From: DATDOY01 sp035293045
GTDB lineage: Bacteria > Actinomycetota > Acidimicrobiia > IMCC26256 > JACPCJ01
DNA: 23,725 nucleotides
NCBI GenBank assembly: GCA_035293045.1
Contig: DATDOY010000138.1
Coordinates: forward strand, 1 to 23,725
Reading direction: 5' to 3'
Shown here one piece after another: positions 14,090 through 21,605 of the stretch. The notes under the pieces are model-generated. The model was not told where the DNA came from. It did not search any database and saw nothing but the letters and a program-made list of their open reading frames with translations. The position numbers were made by a program, and so were the translations under genes. Position 1 is the first letter of the stretch. Each line of letters starts with the position of its first letter.

Positions 14090-14566
14090 ATGCCCCGCTT
14101 CAAGGTCCCGGGCCTGTTCAAGGGCATGAAGGTGACGCTCCGCACCCTCTTCACGCACGCTGTCACCGTGCAGTACCCGCACGAGCGGGAGGACCCGCCG
14201 ACCCGAGCCCGGGGCGTCATCGCCCTCAAGGAAGAGAACTGCACCGTGTGCATGCTGTGCGCGCGGGAGTGTCCCGACTGGTGCATCTACATCGAGGGCC
14301 ACAAGGTGAAGGCGCCGCCCCGGCGGGCGGGTGGCAAGCCGCGGACGGTGAACAGCCTCGACCGCTTCGACATCGATTACGCCCTGTGCATGTACTGCGG
14401 GATCTGCGTCGAAGTGTGCCCGTTCGACGCCCTGTTCTGGACGCCCGAATACGAATACTCCGAGCCGAGCATCGCCGAGCTGCTGCACGACAAGTACAAG
14501 CTCGGCGAGTGGATGACGACCGTGCCCGAGCCCGAGCCGCTCGAAGTCGGGGCCGAGAAGAAGTAG
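14090..14566 (+). CDS. nuoI: NADH-quinone oxidoreductase subunit I (second nuo set)
   Basis: Iron-sulfur subunit carrying clusters N6a and N6b. The 158-residue product has two CxxCxxCxxxCP motifs (Cys51/54/57/61 and Cys100/103/106/110). It is about 60 residues shorter than the first-set NuoI because it lacks the long acidic tail. ATG 14090 lies two bases after the nuoH stop, with AAGGTGG upstream. With no NuoE, F or G in this operon, NuoI would be the most exposed iron-sulfur subunit and so the probable entry point for electrons from ferredoxin or another donor (inference). Confidence 0.94.
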   Translation: MPRFKVPGLFKGMKVTLRTLFTHAVTVQYPHEREDPPTRARGVIALKEENCTVCMLCARECPDWCIYIEGHKVKAPPRRAGGKPRTVNSLDRFDIDYALCMYCGICVEVCPFDALFWTPEYEYSEPSIAELLHDKYKLGEWMTTVPEPEPLEVGAEKK

Positions 14567-14580
14567 GGGAGACAGACGAC

Positions 14581-15075
14581 GTGGGTCCCCAGAACGTTGC
14601 CTTCGGCATCATCGCGGCCGCCATGATCGTGGGGGCGATCCGCGTCGTCACGACCAAGGTGGTGGTGCACGCCGCCCTGTACCTCGTGGTCGTGCTCGCC
14701 GGGGCCGCCGGTCTCTACGTGCTCCTCGCCGCCGAGTTCGTGGCGTGGGCGCAGGTCCTCATCTACGTGGGCGCCATCCTCGTGCTGCTGCTCTTCGGCA
14801 TCATGCTGACCCGGGCGCCGCTCCACCCGAGCAGCGAACTCGACAACGACCAGCGGTGGCCGGCGCTCGTCGTCTCGCTCGGCATCGCGGGGCTCCTGAT
14901 CGCCATGCTCGCCGACGCCTTCCAGGACGACAAGGTGCGCATCACCAACGCCACCGGCACCGGCGAGATCGCCGACTCGATCTTCAACCAGTTCGTGGTG
15001 CCGTTCGAAGTGGTGTCGATCCTGCTGCTCGGCGCCCTGGTCGGCGCGGTCGTGCTGGCCCGGCGGGACGACTGA
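14581..15075 (+). CDS. nuoJ: NADH-quinone oxidoreductase subunit J (second nuo set)
   Basis: Membrane subunit with five helices. The 164-residue product has AWAQVLIYVGAILVLLLFG (about 55-73) with the conserved Tyr62. The start is GTG at 14581, following GGGGAGA just past the nuoI stop. It is shorter than its first-set homologue and lacks the acidic tail. It lies 14 bases after nuoI and 9 bases before nuoK. Confidence 0.92.
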   Translation: MGPQNVAFGIIAAAMIVGAIRVVTTKVVVHAALYLVVVLAGAAGLYVLLAAEFVAWAQVLIYVGAILVLLLFGIMLTRAPLHPSSELDNDQRWPALVVSLGIAGLLIAMLADAFQDDKVRITNATGTGEIADSIFNQFVVPFEVVSILLLGALVGAVVLARRDD

Positions 15076-15084
15076 GGGGGCCTG

Positions 15085-15384
15085 ATGTATCTCAACCAGT
15101 ACCTCTTCCTCGCCGCCGTCCTGTTTTGCATCGGCGTGTACGGCGTGCTGTCGCGGCGCCACGCGGTGCTCGTCCTCATGAGCGTCGAGATCATGCTCAA
15201 CGCCGTGAACATCAACCTGATCGCCTTCTCGGTGCACATCCAGGAGGTGTCGGGCCAGGTGTTCGCACTGTTCGTGATCACCGTCGCCGCCGCCGAGGTC
15301 GGGGTGGGCCTTGCCATCGTGATCCTCATCTACCGCAACCTGGCGAGTCCGTATCTCGACCAGGTCGACTCGCTGAAGGGCTGA
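15085..15384 (+). CDS. nuoK: NADH-quinone oxidoreductase subunit K (second nuo set)
   Basis: Three-helix membrane subunit, 99 residues, of normal length. Both functional glutamates are present: Glu35 (SVEIMLNAVN) and Glu71 (AAAEVGVGLA). ATG 15085 follows the G-rich GAGGGGG after the nuoJ stop. It ends three bases before nuoL. Confidence 0.94.
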   Translation: MYLNQYLFLAAVLFCIGVYGVLSRRHAVLVLMSVEIMLNAVNINLIAFSVHIQEVSGQVFALFVITVAAAEVGVGLAIVILIYRNLASPYLDQVDSLKG

Positions 15385-15387
15385 GCG

Positions 15388-17451
15388 ATGCTGGCCACCA
15401 TCGCCCAAAGCCTCCTCGCCGAGGGAGAGCACGTCGTGGACTCGGTGGGAGAGGGCGGCCACGAGGCGCTCGAGGCGGCGTCGTGGATCCTCCAGCAGGG
15501 CTGGCTCATGCCGCTGGTGCCCGCGGTCTCGTTCTTCGCCATCCTGTTCTTCGGCAAGCGGTTGCCCCGCCAGGGGGCCGAGATCGGCCTCGCCGCCGTG
15601 GGGTTCACCTTCCTGTGGGCGGTGCTCTCGGCGTTCGAGTGGATCGGCGGCTCCGCAGTGGTCGAACGATCGACCACGTGGTTCTCGAATGGTCGGTTCG
15701 ACATCGACGTGGGCATCCACGTCGACGGGTTGACCGTGATGATGTTCGTGGTCGTCACGACCGTGTCGGCGCTCGTCCACGTCTATTCGCTCGAGTATCT
15801 GCGGGGCGACCAGCGCTTCACCTATTACTACGCGGCCCTGTCGCTGTTCACGGCGTCGATGCTCAACCTCGTCGTCGCCGACAATCTTTTGCAGCTCATC
15901 GTGGGCTGGGAGTTGGTCGGCGTGTGCTCGTTCATGCTCATCGGGCACTGGTGGGAGGAGAAGCCCAACTCCGACGCCGCCCTCAAGGCCTTTCTCACTA
16001 CCCGCGTCGGCGACGTCGGTCTTATGCTCGGCGCCATCACGTTGTTCTTTGCCGTTGGCACGTTCAACATCGAGGCCATCAACCAGGCCGCGCTGAGCGA
16101 CGGCATCCGTCACGGGCTCTTGCTGACGGCTGCGTGTCTCTTGCTCCTCGGCGTCGCCGGGAAGAGCGCGCAGTTCCCGCTCCACATCTGGCTTCCCGAC
16201 GCCATGGCCGGCCCCACACCGGTGTCGGCGCTCATCCACGCCGCCACCATGGTGGTCGCGGGCGTGTATCTCGTCGCCCGCACCTACGGCGTGTTCTTCG
16301 AGGGGTTCTCCATCGACTCGGGCGGGATCAACCTGCTCGCGCTGACGGGTGGAGTGACGTTGTTCATCGCGGCCGCGCTCGCCTTCGTGCAACACGACAT
16401 CAAGAAGGTGCTGGCGTACTCAACCGTGAGCCAGCTCGGCTACATGATCGCCGCCCTCGGCGTCGGCGCGTGGACGGCCGCCGTCTTCCATCTGTTCACC
16501 CACGCCTTTTTCAAGGCGCTGTTGTTCCTCGGCGCCGGATCGGTCAGCCACGCCGCCCACCACACCTTCGACATGCGGGAGATGGGCGGGCTGCGCAAGT
16601 ACATGCCGAGAACGTTCTGGACGTTCATCATCGGCACCGTCGCCCTCGCGGGAATCCCGCCGTTGGCCGGGTTCTGGTCGAAGGATGAGATCCTGCTCGG
16701 GGCCAAGGAGGGCGACTTCGGCACCATCCTGATCCTCGGGTCGATCGGCGCCTTCATGACCGCCTGCTACATGGGCCGCACGGTCTTTCTCACCTTCTTC
16801 GGCGAGTACCGCGGCCACGGCACGCCACACGAGTCGCCCGGCCTCATCACCGTGCCGCTCATGATCCTCGCCGTCCCCTCACTGCTGATCGGGCTCATCA
16901 ATGCACCGGGCATCGAGAAGTTCAACGACTGGGTGGCGTTCCACGTCCCCGACGTGACCTTCCACCTCGAGCACCACGACTTCGACCCCGGCCTCGCGCT
17001 CATCTCCACGGTGATCGCCGTCTTCGGGTTCGCGGTGGCGACGTGGGTCTACTACTGGCAGAAGGCGCCCAAGGGGCTGCTCGAACGCCAGCCGGTGCGC
17101 GCCGTCCACACCTTCCTCGAGCAGAAGTACTACCTCGACCACATCGCCGTGTCGGGCATCGCCGCCGGCACCGCCGGTCCGATCGCCCGGGGCACCTACT
17201 GGATCAACCAGCACGTCATCGACGGCATCGTGAACGGCGTCGGGGTCGCCACCAACCGGTTCCTCGCGCCGTTCACCTATGACGTGCTCGACCAGGAGTT
17301 GGTCGACGGCATGTACGACGACATCGCCGGCGCCACGAGCGCGGTCGGCGGGTTGCTGCGCAAGGCGCAGTCCGGTCTGATCCAGCGGTACGCGCTGGTC
17401 TTGTTCGCAGCCGTGGGCGCCGGTGGCGCCGCACTGGCGTATCTGACGTAG
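15388..17451 (+). CDS. nuoL: NADH-quinone oxidoreductase subunit L, antiporter-like (second nuo set)
   Basis: Distal proton-pumping subunit. The 687-residue product keeps Glu175 (IVGWELVGVCSF), Lys259 (GVAGKSAQFPLHIWLPDAM) and ALIHAATMV. It is some 47 residues longer than the first-set NuoL, mainly through an acidic N-terminal segment (about residues 1-37) before the first helix. ATG 15388 follows AAGGG eight bases upstream. The C-terminal region has the lateral-helix segment and a final hydrophobic helix. Spacing to nuoM is 20 bases, with a GAGGAGA ribosome site inside. Confidence 0.95.
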   Translation: MLATIAQSLLAEGEHVVDSVGEGGHEALEAASWILQQGWLMPLVPAVSFFAILFFGKRLPRQGAEIGLAAVGFTFLWAVLSAFEWIGGSAVVERSTTWFSNGRFDIDVGIHVDGLTVMMFVVVTTVSALVHVYSLEYLRGDQRFTYYYAALSLFTASMLNLVVADNLLQLIVGWELVGVCSFMLIGHWWEEKPNSDAALKAFLTTRVGDVGLMLGAITLFFAVGTFNIEAINQAALSDGIRHGLLLTAACLLLLGVAGKSAQFPLHIWLPDAMAGPTPVSALIHAATMVVAGVYLVARTYGVFFEGFSIDSGGINLLALTGGVTLFIAAALAFVQHDIKKVLAYSTVSQLGYMIAALGVGAWTAAVFHLFTHAFFKALLFLGAGSVSHAAHHTFDMREMGGLRKYMPRTFWTFIIGTVALAGIPPLAGFWSKDEILLGAKEGDFGTILILGSIGAFMTACYMGRTVFLTFFGEYRGHGTPHESPGLITVPLMILAVPSLLIGLINAPGIEKFNDWVAFHVPDVTFHLEHHDFDPGLALISTVIAVFGFAVATWVYYWQKAPKGLLERQPVRAVHTFLEQKYYLDHIAVSGIAAGTAGPIARGTYWINQHVIDGIVNGVGVATNRFLAPFTYDVLDQELVDGMYDDIAGATSAVGGLLRKAQSGLIQRYALVLFAAVGAGGAALAYLT

Positions 17452-17471
17452 GACAGAGGAGAGACATCCCA

Positions 17472-18995
17472 ATGGAATGGTTCGACTCCTGGGGGCTGAC
17501 GCTGGCGATCTTCCTGCCGGTCGCCGGTGCGGCGGCGATCCTCGTCGTGCCGCGGGCAGACGAGGCGACACAGAAGCTCGTCGCGCTGTTGTTCACCGGC
17601 GCCACCCTCGCCGTCAGCATCGGCCTTCTCGCCGATTTCGATTACGACCGGGCCAGCGGTCTGCAGTTCGAGGTCAACAAGAGCTGGATCGACGTCATCA
17701 ACAGCCGCTACCACATCGGCCTCGACGGCATCAGCCTCCCGCTGCTCGTGCTGTCGGCGGTGGTGACGCTGCTGTGCGTCGTCTACTCGTGGGACCACTT
17801 CCCCGAGCCGCACAACCCGAAGGCCTTCCTCGCTCTCATGCTGCTGCTCGAGACCGGGATGATCGGCACCTTCGCCGCGCAGGACTTGATTCTGTTCTTC
17901 ATCTTCTTCGAGGTCGTGCTGTTGCCGATGTACTTCATGATCGGCGTGTGGGGAGGCCCCAACCGCGAGTACGCGGCGATCAAGTTCTTCCTGTTCACGC
18001 TGTTCGGCTCGGCGCTCATGCTGCTGTCGTTCCTGGCGCTCTATTTCAAGTCCGACCCGCACACGTTCGACATCGTGGCGCTCTCGCAGCCCGGGGTCCT
18101 CGAGATGTCCAAGGGCGTCGGCAGCCTGATCTTCGCCGGCATGTTCCTCGGCTTCGGGATCAAAGTGCCGATGTTCCCGTTCCACACGTGGCTGCCCGAC
18201 GCGCACACGGAAGCGCCCACGGTCGGCTCCGTGATCCTGGCCGCCGTCCTGCTGAAGTTGGGGACGTACGGCTTTATCCGGGTCGCCCTTCCGATCCTTC
18301 CGGACGCGGCGGAGGACTGGGCGCCGGTGATCGGAACGCTGGCGGTGATCGGCATCATCTATGGCGCCTTGGCCTGTCTCGCCCAGACCGACATGAAGCG
18401 CCTGATCGCCTTCTCGTCGGTCGCCCACATGGGCTTTGTGATGCTCGGCATCGCCACGCTCACCGACTTCGGGATCAACGCCGCGGTGATGGGCATGGTG
18501 GCGCACGGCTTGATCACCGGGATGCTCTTCTTCCTCGCCGGTTCGTTGCAGGAGCGCTACGGCACCCGCGAGATCGCACGCCTCGGGGGACTCCTCAAGT
18601 CGGCGCCGCGGCTGGGGTGGATCCTCGGCTTCACCGCCATGGCGTCACTCGGGCTTCCGGGCCTGGCGGGATTCTGGGGTGAGTTCCCGGCGATCCTCTC
18701 GGCGTATCAGCCCGCCGCCGCGCTGTCGGAGGTGTGGTTCCGCGTGTTCATGGTCGTCGCCGCGATCGGCACGGTGCTCGCCGCCGGCTATCTGCTCTAC
18801 ATGTACCAGCGGGTCGCGATGGGGGCGGTGCCGGCCGAGTGGGAGGACGCCCACATCCACGACGTGCACACGCCGGAGTGGATCGCGTGGACGCCACTGC
18901 TCATCGGCATCCTCGTTATCGGCATCTTCCCGGCGCTCATCTTCGAGATGACGGACCCGGCCGCCCAGGTCGTCACCAAGGTGTTCGGCGGCTGA
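17472..18995 (+). CDS. nuoM: NADH-quinone oxidoreductase subunit M, antiporter-like (second nuo set)
   Basis: Proton-pumping subunit of 507 residues. It keeps Glu147 (FFIFFEVVLLPMY) and Lys231 (FGIKVPMFPFHTWLPDAH). ATG 17472 has AGAGGAGA about nine bases upstream. It ends shortly after the last helix and lacks the acidic tail of the first-set copy. A 61-base gap, spanned by a 20-codon reading frame, separates it from nuoN. Confidence 0.95.
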   Translation: MEWFDSWGLTLAIFLPVAGAAAILVVPRADEATQKLVALLFTGATLAVSIGLLADFDYDRASGLQFEVNKSWIDVINSRYHIGLDGISLPLLVLSAVVTLLCVVYSWDHFPEPHNPKAFLALMLLLETGMIGTFAAQDLILFFIFFEVVLLPMYFMIGVWGGPNREYAAIKFFLFTLFGSALMLLSFLALYFKSDPHTFDIVALSQPGVLEMSKGVGSLIFAGMFLGFGIKVPMFPFHTWLPDAHTEAPTVGSVILAAVLLKLGTYGFIRVALPILPDAAEDWAPVIGTLAVIGIIYGALACLAQTDMKRLIAFSSVAHMGFVMLGIATLTDFGINAAVMGMVAHGLITGMLFFLAGSLQERYGTREIARLGGLLKSAPRLGWILGFTAMASLGLPGLAGFWGEFPAILSAYQPAAALSEVWFRVFMVVAAIGTVLAAGYLLYMYQRVAMGAVPAEWEDAHIHDVHTPEWIAWTPLLIGILVIGIFPALIFEMTDPAAQVVTKVFGG

Positions 18996-18997
18996 TC

Positions 18998-19060
18998 ATG
19001 CACGCCTCCGCGATGACATCCGTGCGCCCTGCGGCGAGCACACCCGAGGGACGCGCGTGA
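18998..19060 (+). CDS. Possible 20-codon reading frame bridging nuoM and nuoN
   Basis: The ATG at 18998 is two bases after the nuoM stop, and its TGA (19058-19060) overlaps the nuoN GTG as GTGA. It fills the 61-base gap. The peptide begins MHASAMTSVR and ends TPEGRA, has no recognisable family and no helix. A possible AAGGTG lies within the nuoM end. It mirrors the bridging frame between nuoD and nuoH. It may serve only to couple translation, or may be chance. Confidence 0.25.
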   Translation: MHASAMTSVRPAASTPEGRA

Positions 19061-20520
19061 CCCCCACGATCGACTACCACGCCTTTGCCCCTGAGCTCGT
19101 CCTCACGGGGACGATCGTGCTGGTGCTGCTCGTCGACCTCGTGCTCGAAGGTCGCGACCGCACCCTCGTCTCCCGCATCGCGGCGCTCGGCACCTTGGGG
19201 GCACTGGTACCGGTGCTGACCCTCGGGGCCGACGGCGCCGACCGCACGATGTTCGGCGGGGCCTACGAGGTCAACAACTTCTCGTTGGTGCTGAAGGCGT
19301 TCTTCCTGATCGCCGCGTACGTGACGATCCTGATCTCGGTCGACTACATCCGCGAGGGCGACTACCACCAGGGCGAGTACTACTTCCTCATCCTCGTCGC
19401 CGTGCTGGGGATGATGATCATGACGTCGGCCCGTGACCTCATCACGATCTTTGTCGCGCTCGAGACGATTTCCATCCCGACTTACATGCTTGCCGGCTGG
19501 CGCAAGCACGACGCGCGCTCCAACGAGGCGGCGGTGAAGTACTACATCTTCGGGGTCCTCTCGTCGGCGGTGATGCTCTACGGGATGTCGTTGCTCTTCG
19601 GCGTGGCGCAGTCCACGCTGATCACCGAGGTCGCGTCGGCAGTCGCGGAGTTCGACGACCGGGCGATCGTGATCGTCGGCATCGCCTTCACCATCGTCGG
19701 CTTCGCCTTCAAGGTGTCCGCGGTGCCGTTCCACTTCTGGGCCCCCGACACGTATGAAGGCGCGCCCACGCCGGTGACGGCGTTTCTCTCGGTCGCGTCC
19801 AAGGCCGGCGGCTTCGTGGCCCTGATGATCGTCGTCTATTACGGGTTCTTCGCCGCCAGCGACACGTGGCAACCGCTGATGTGGGTGCTCGCCGCCCTGT
19901 CGATGACGGTCGCCAACGTGATCGCCATCCAGCAGACCAACGTCGTTCGGATGCTCGCCTACTCGTCGGTGAGCCAGGCCGGCTTCATGCTCGTGCCGTT
20001 CGCCGTGGCCGCCGAGTCGGCCGCCGCCGCCGAGAGCGCCTTCCAGGCCACGGTCGTCTACATGCTGATCTACGGGGCGATGAACCTCGGGGCGTTCGGC
20101 GTGGTGATGGCGGTGGCGCGCCGCACCCGCTCGGGCGAGATCTCGACGTTCGCCGGGCTCTTCTCCTATGCACCCGGCCTCGCGGTGCTGATGTCGGTGT
20201 TCCTCTTCTCGCTCGCTGGCGTCCCGCCCCTCGCCGGGTGGTTCGCCAAGTTCGTCGTGTTCCGAGCCGTGCTCGACGCCGGAACGACGTGGGCCGTCAT
20301 CCTCGGCGTGGTGGCCGCGGTGAACTCGGTCATCGCCTTCTTCTATTACGCCGGCGTCGCCCGCCAGATGTGGTTCCAGGCGCCGGCCGTCGAGGACACG
20401 TCGCCGATCAGAATCCCCGGTGCCCTCGCCGCCGGCGTCGCGCTCACGACCGCCGTCGTGCTCGTGATCGGGGTCTACCCGGAGTTCTTCGCCCGCCTCG
20501 GCGAACTCACGACCCGCTAA
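19057..20520 (+). CDS. nuoN: NADH-quinone oxidoreductase subunit N, antiporter-like (second nuo set)
   Basis: Proton-pumping subunit of 487 residues, closer to usual length than the 527-residue first-set copy. It keeps Glu136 (IFVALETISIPTYM) and Lys219 (GFAFKVSAVPFHFW). The start is GTG at 19057, with a CGAGGGA about six bases upstream; no in-frame ATG precedes it in the gap. It closes the operon. A long inverted repeat starts 32 bases after the stop and may end transcription. Confidence 0.94.
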   Translation: MTPTIDYHAFAPELVLTGTIVLVLLVDLVLEGRDRTLVSRIAALGTLGALVPVLTLGADGADRTMFGGAYEVNNFSLVLKAFFLIAAYVTILISVDYIREGDYHQGEYYFLILVAVLGMMIMTSARDLITIFVALETISIPTYMLAGWRKHDARSNEAAVKYYIFGVLSSAVMLYGMSLLFGVAQSTLITEVASAVAEFDDRAIVIVGIAFTIVGFAFKVSAVPFHFWAPDTYEGAPTPVTAFLSVASKAGGFVALMIVVYYGFFAASDTWQPLMWVLAALSMTVANVIAIQQTNVVRMLAYSSVSQAGFMLVPFAVAAESAAAAESAFQATVVYMLIYGAMNLGAFGVVMAVARRTRSGEISTFAGLFSYAPGLAVLMSVFLFSLAGVPPLAGWFAKFVVFRAVLDAGTTWAVILGVVAAVNSVIAFFYYAGVARQMWFQAPAVEDTSPIRIPGALAAGVALTTAVVLVIGVYPEFFARLGELTTR

Positions 20521-20551
20521 CCCCACTCTCCTGATGACGCACTCTCCTGCT

Positions 20552-20596
20552 GTTACTTGCAGTAACTCCCGCTATGCGCGCGTTACTGCAGGTAAC
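20552..20596. terminator. Two related palindromes 30 bp apart, possible bidirectional terminator
   Basis: gttacttgcagtaac (20552-20566) and gttactgcaggtaac (20582-20596) are each hairpins, and they are also reverse complements apart from one G-T wobble. As RNA they could pair into a single 15-bp stem with a 15-base loop. They lie between convergent nuoN and the GNAT gene, whose stop codon is inside the second copy. There is no U tract. The dyads could also be operator sites, given the exact 30-bp phasing. A 10-base direct repeat (cactctcctg at 20524 and 20540) precedes them. Confidence 0.45.
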
Positions 20597-21124
20597 CCGC
20601 GGAGGGTTGCGAGAGGGAACGGCGGTAGCGGACTTCGGTGACCATGGCGCCCAGAACGGTGTCGACCTTCTCGATGCCTTCGGCTGTCCAGCCGTGCCGT
20701 TCGTAGAAGCGACGGGCGCGCTCGTTGGCGTCGACCACCCACAGCATGGCGCTGTCGTGTCCCAGGTCGGCGAGGGCGGTGACGGCCGCCTCAAGGAGCC
20801 GCGAGCCGAGGCCCTCCCGCCAGCGCGCGGGATGGAGGTTGATGGCATACAGCTCGCCGGCGACCTCCGGCGGTTCGAGCCCCCGACCGGGCCCGACGGC
20901 GCGAAGCCGACCACGGCGTCGTCCTCGGTGACGACCAGCGTCACTTGAGACGGGTCGTCGCGGCCGAGACTCGCTGACCACATGGCGACGCGCTCCTCGA
21001 TGAGGAGCCCGTCGAGATACTCGTCGGGCATCATGCGGCGGTACGCCGTTTGCCACGCGAGCACGTGGACCTCCCCGATGGCGGACGCATCGGTGAGGGT
21101 CGCGACACGAACATCGATGGGCAC
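20583..21124 (-). pseudogene. GNAT-family N-acetyltransferase, frameshifted
   Basis: The N-terminal half (from GTG 21124: VPIDVRVATLTDASAIGEVH to VVTEDDAVVGFA) and the C-terminal half (VAGELYAINLHPARWREGLG to FYERHGW) lie in different frames. Together they make a typical acetyltransferase of about 180 residues with the acetyl-CoA-binding RxxGxG motif (RWREGLG). The break fits loss of one base in the run of five C at 20880-20884 (G on the coding strand); restoring it gives a continuous sequence leading into LEPPEVAGELY. The gene is therefore either a recent pseudogene or the site of a sequencing error. Substrate unknown. No good ribosome-binding site precedes the GTG, so the transcript may be leaderless. 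Confidence 0.8.
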
Positions 21125-21190
21125 GGCGTCAGTCTCGCGCCGGCTCGCGGGGAGTGAGGTTTGGGTGACTATGACCACCCCACCCCATCG

Positions 21191-21240
21191 GGCACTTACG
21201 AATGACGCGTCCCGGTCAGGGGGCGAATGTCGTAAGTCCC
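21191..21240. promoter_or_regulatory. Imperfect inverted repeat in the divergent intergenic region
   Basis: ggcacttacg (21191-21200) and cgtaagtccc (21231-21240) form an inverted repeat with seven perfect inner pairs (acttacg with cgtaagt) separated by 30 bases. It lies between the divergent GNAT gene and the 86-residue gene and abuts the palindrome at 21242. It could be part of a control region; no protein is suggested. Confidence 0.35.
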
Positions 21241-21241
21241 T

Positions 21242-21258
21242 ATTGGCGATTCGCCAAT
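21242..21258. promoter_or_regulatory. Perfect 17-bp palindrome, operator candidate
   Basis: attggcga-t-tcgccaat has two perfect 8-bp arms around one central base, 48 bases upstream of the ATG of the 86-residue gene and 118 bases from the GNAT start. Its size and position suit a dimeric repressor site. I do not recognise the matching regulator. Confidence 0.45.
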
Positions 21259-21305
21259 CCCCGTACGTTGGATCGAGGGACGGAACACGATCCGGGGAGC
21301 GCATC

Positions 21306-21566
21306 ATGACACCACTCGCCACCATCACCAACGTGCAGGTCGAAGCCGATCTCGTTCGCGCCCGAGCGTTCTCGCTGGCGGTGCAGGGCGTCGATGCCAA
21401 GACCGGGGTCAGCGAACTGGTGCGATTCTCCGCCAAGAACCCGAGCGTGCTGGCGCGGGCCCACCGGCGCCTCACCATCTCCGCCGCGGCCAGCCCCGAC
21501 TCCCGTCATGTCGGCGACGCCATCACGCTGCTCGCCGACGCCTGGCTCGTTTCCGTCAAGCGCTAG
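21306..21566 (+). CDS. Small protein of unknown function (86 residues)
   Basis: I do not recognise this protein. ATG 21306 has GGGGAG about seven bases upstream, and the frame ends in AWLVSVKR. The product is mostly helical in composition, with many Ala, Val, Arg and Ser and no cysteine, membrane helix or signal peptide. It has a helical middle (SELVRFSAKNPSVLARAHRRL) and looks like a compact cytoplasmic domain. It lies 39 bases before the likely start of the MidA-type methyltransferase on the same strand, and its promoter region carries the 17-bp palindrome. Confidence 0.6.
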   Translation: MTPLATITNVQVEADLVRARAFSLAVQGVDAKTGVSELVRFSAKNPSVLARAHRRLTISAAASPDSRHVGDAITLLADAWLVSVKR

Positions 21567-21578
21567 CGCTCCGCAGCC

Positions 21579-21604
21579 CCCGGATGTGTGTGCTTGTATC
21601 CGGG
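21579..21604 (+). other. Hairpin just before the methyltransferase start
   Basis: cccggat (21579-21585) pairs perfectly with atccggg (21598-21604) around a 12-base loop. It covers the ATG at 21588 and ends one base before the GTG at 21606. It could weaken read-through from the small gene or hide the ribosome site. It has no U tract. A further short palindrome (agcgctagcgct) covers the preceding stop codon. Confidence 0.4.
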
Positions 21605-21605
21605 C

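Noticed and set aside
20507..21478. A 323-codon minus-strand frame as one real gene
   Set aside because: Only its middle is GNAT-like; its start runs through the divergent intergenic region and its end is the out-of-frame half of the acetyltransferase.
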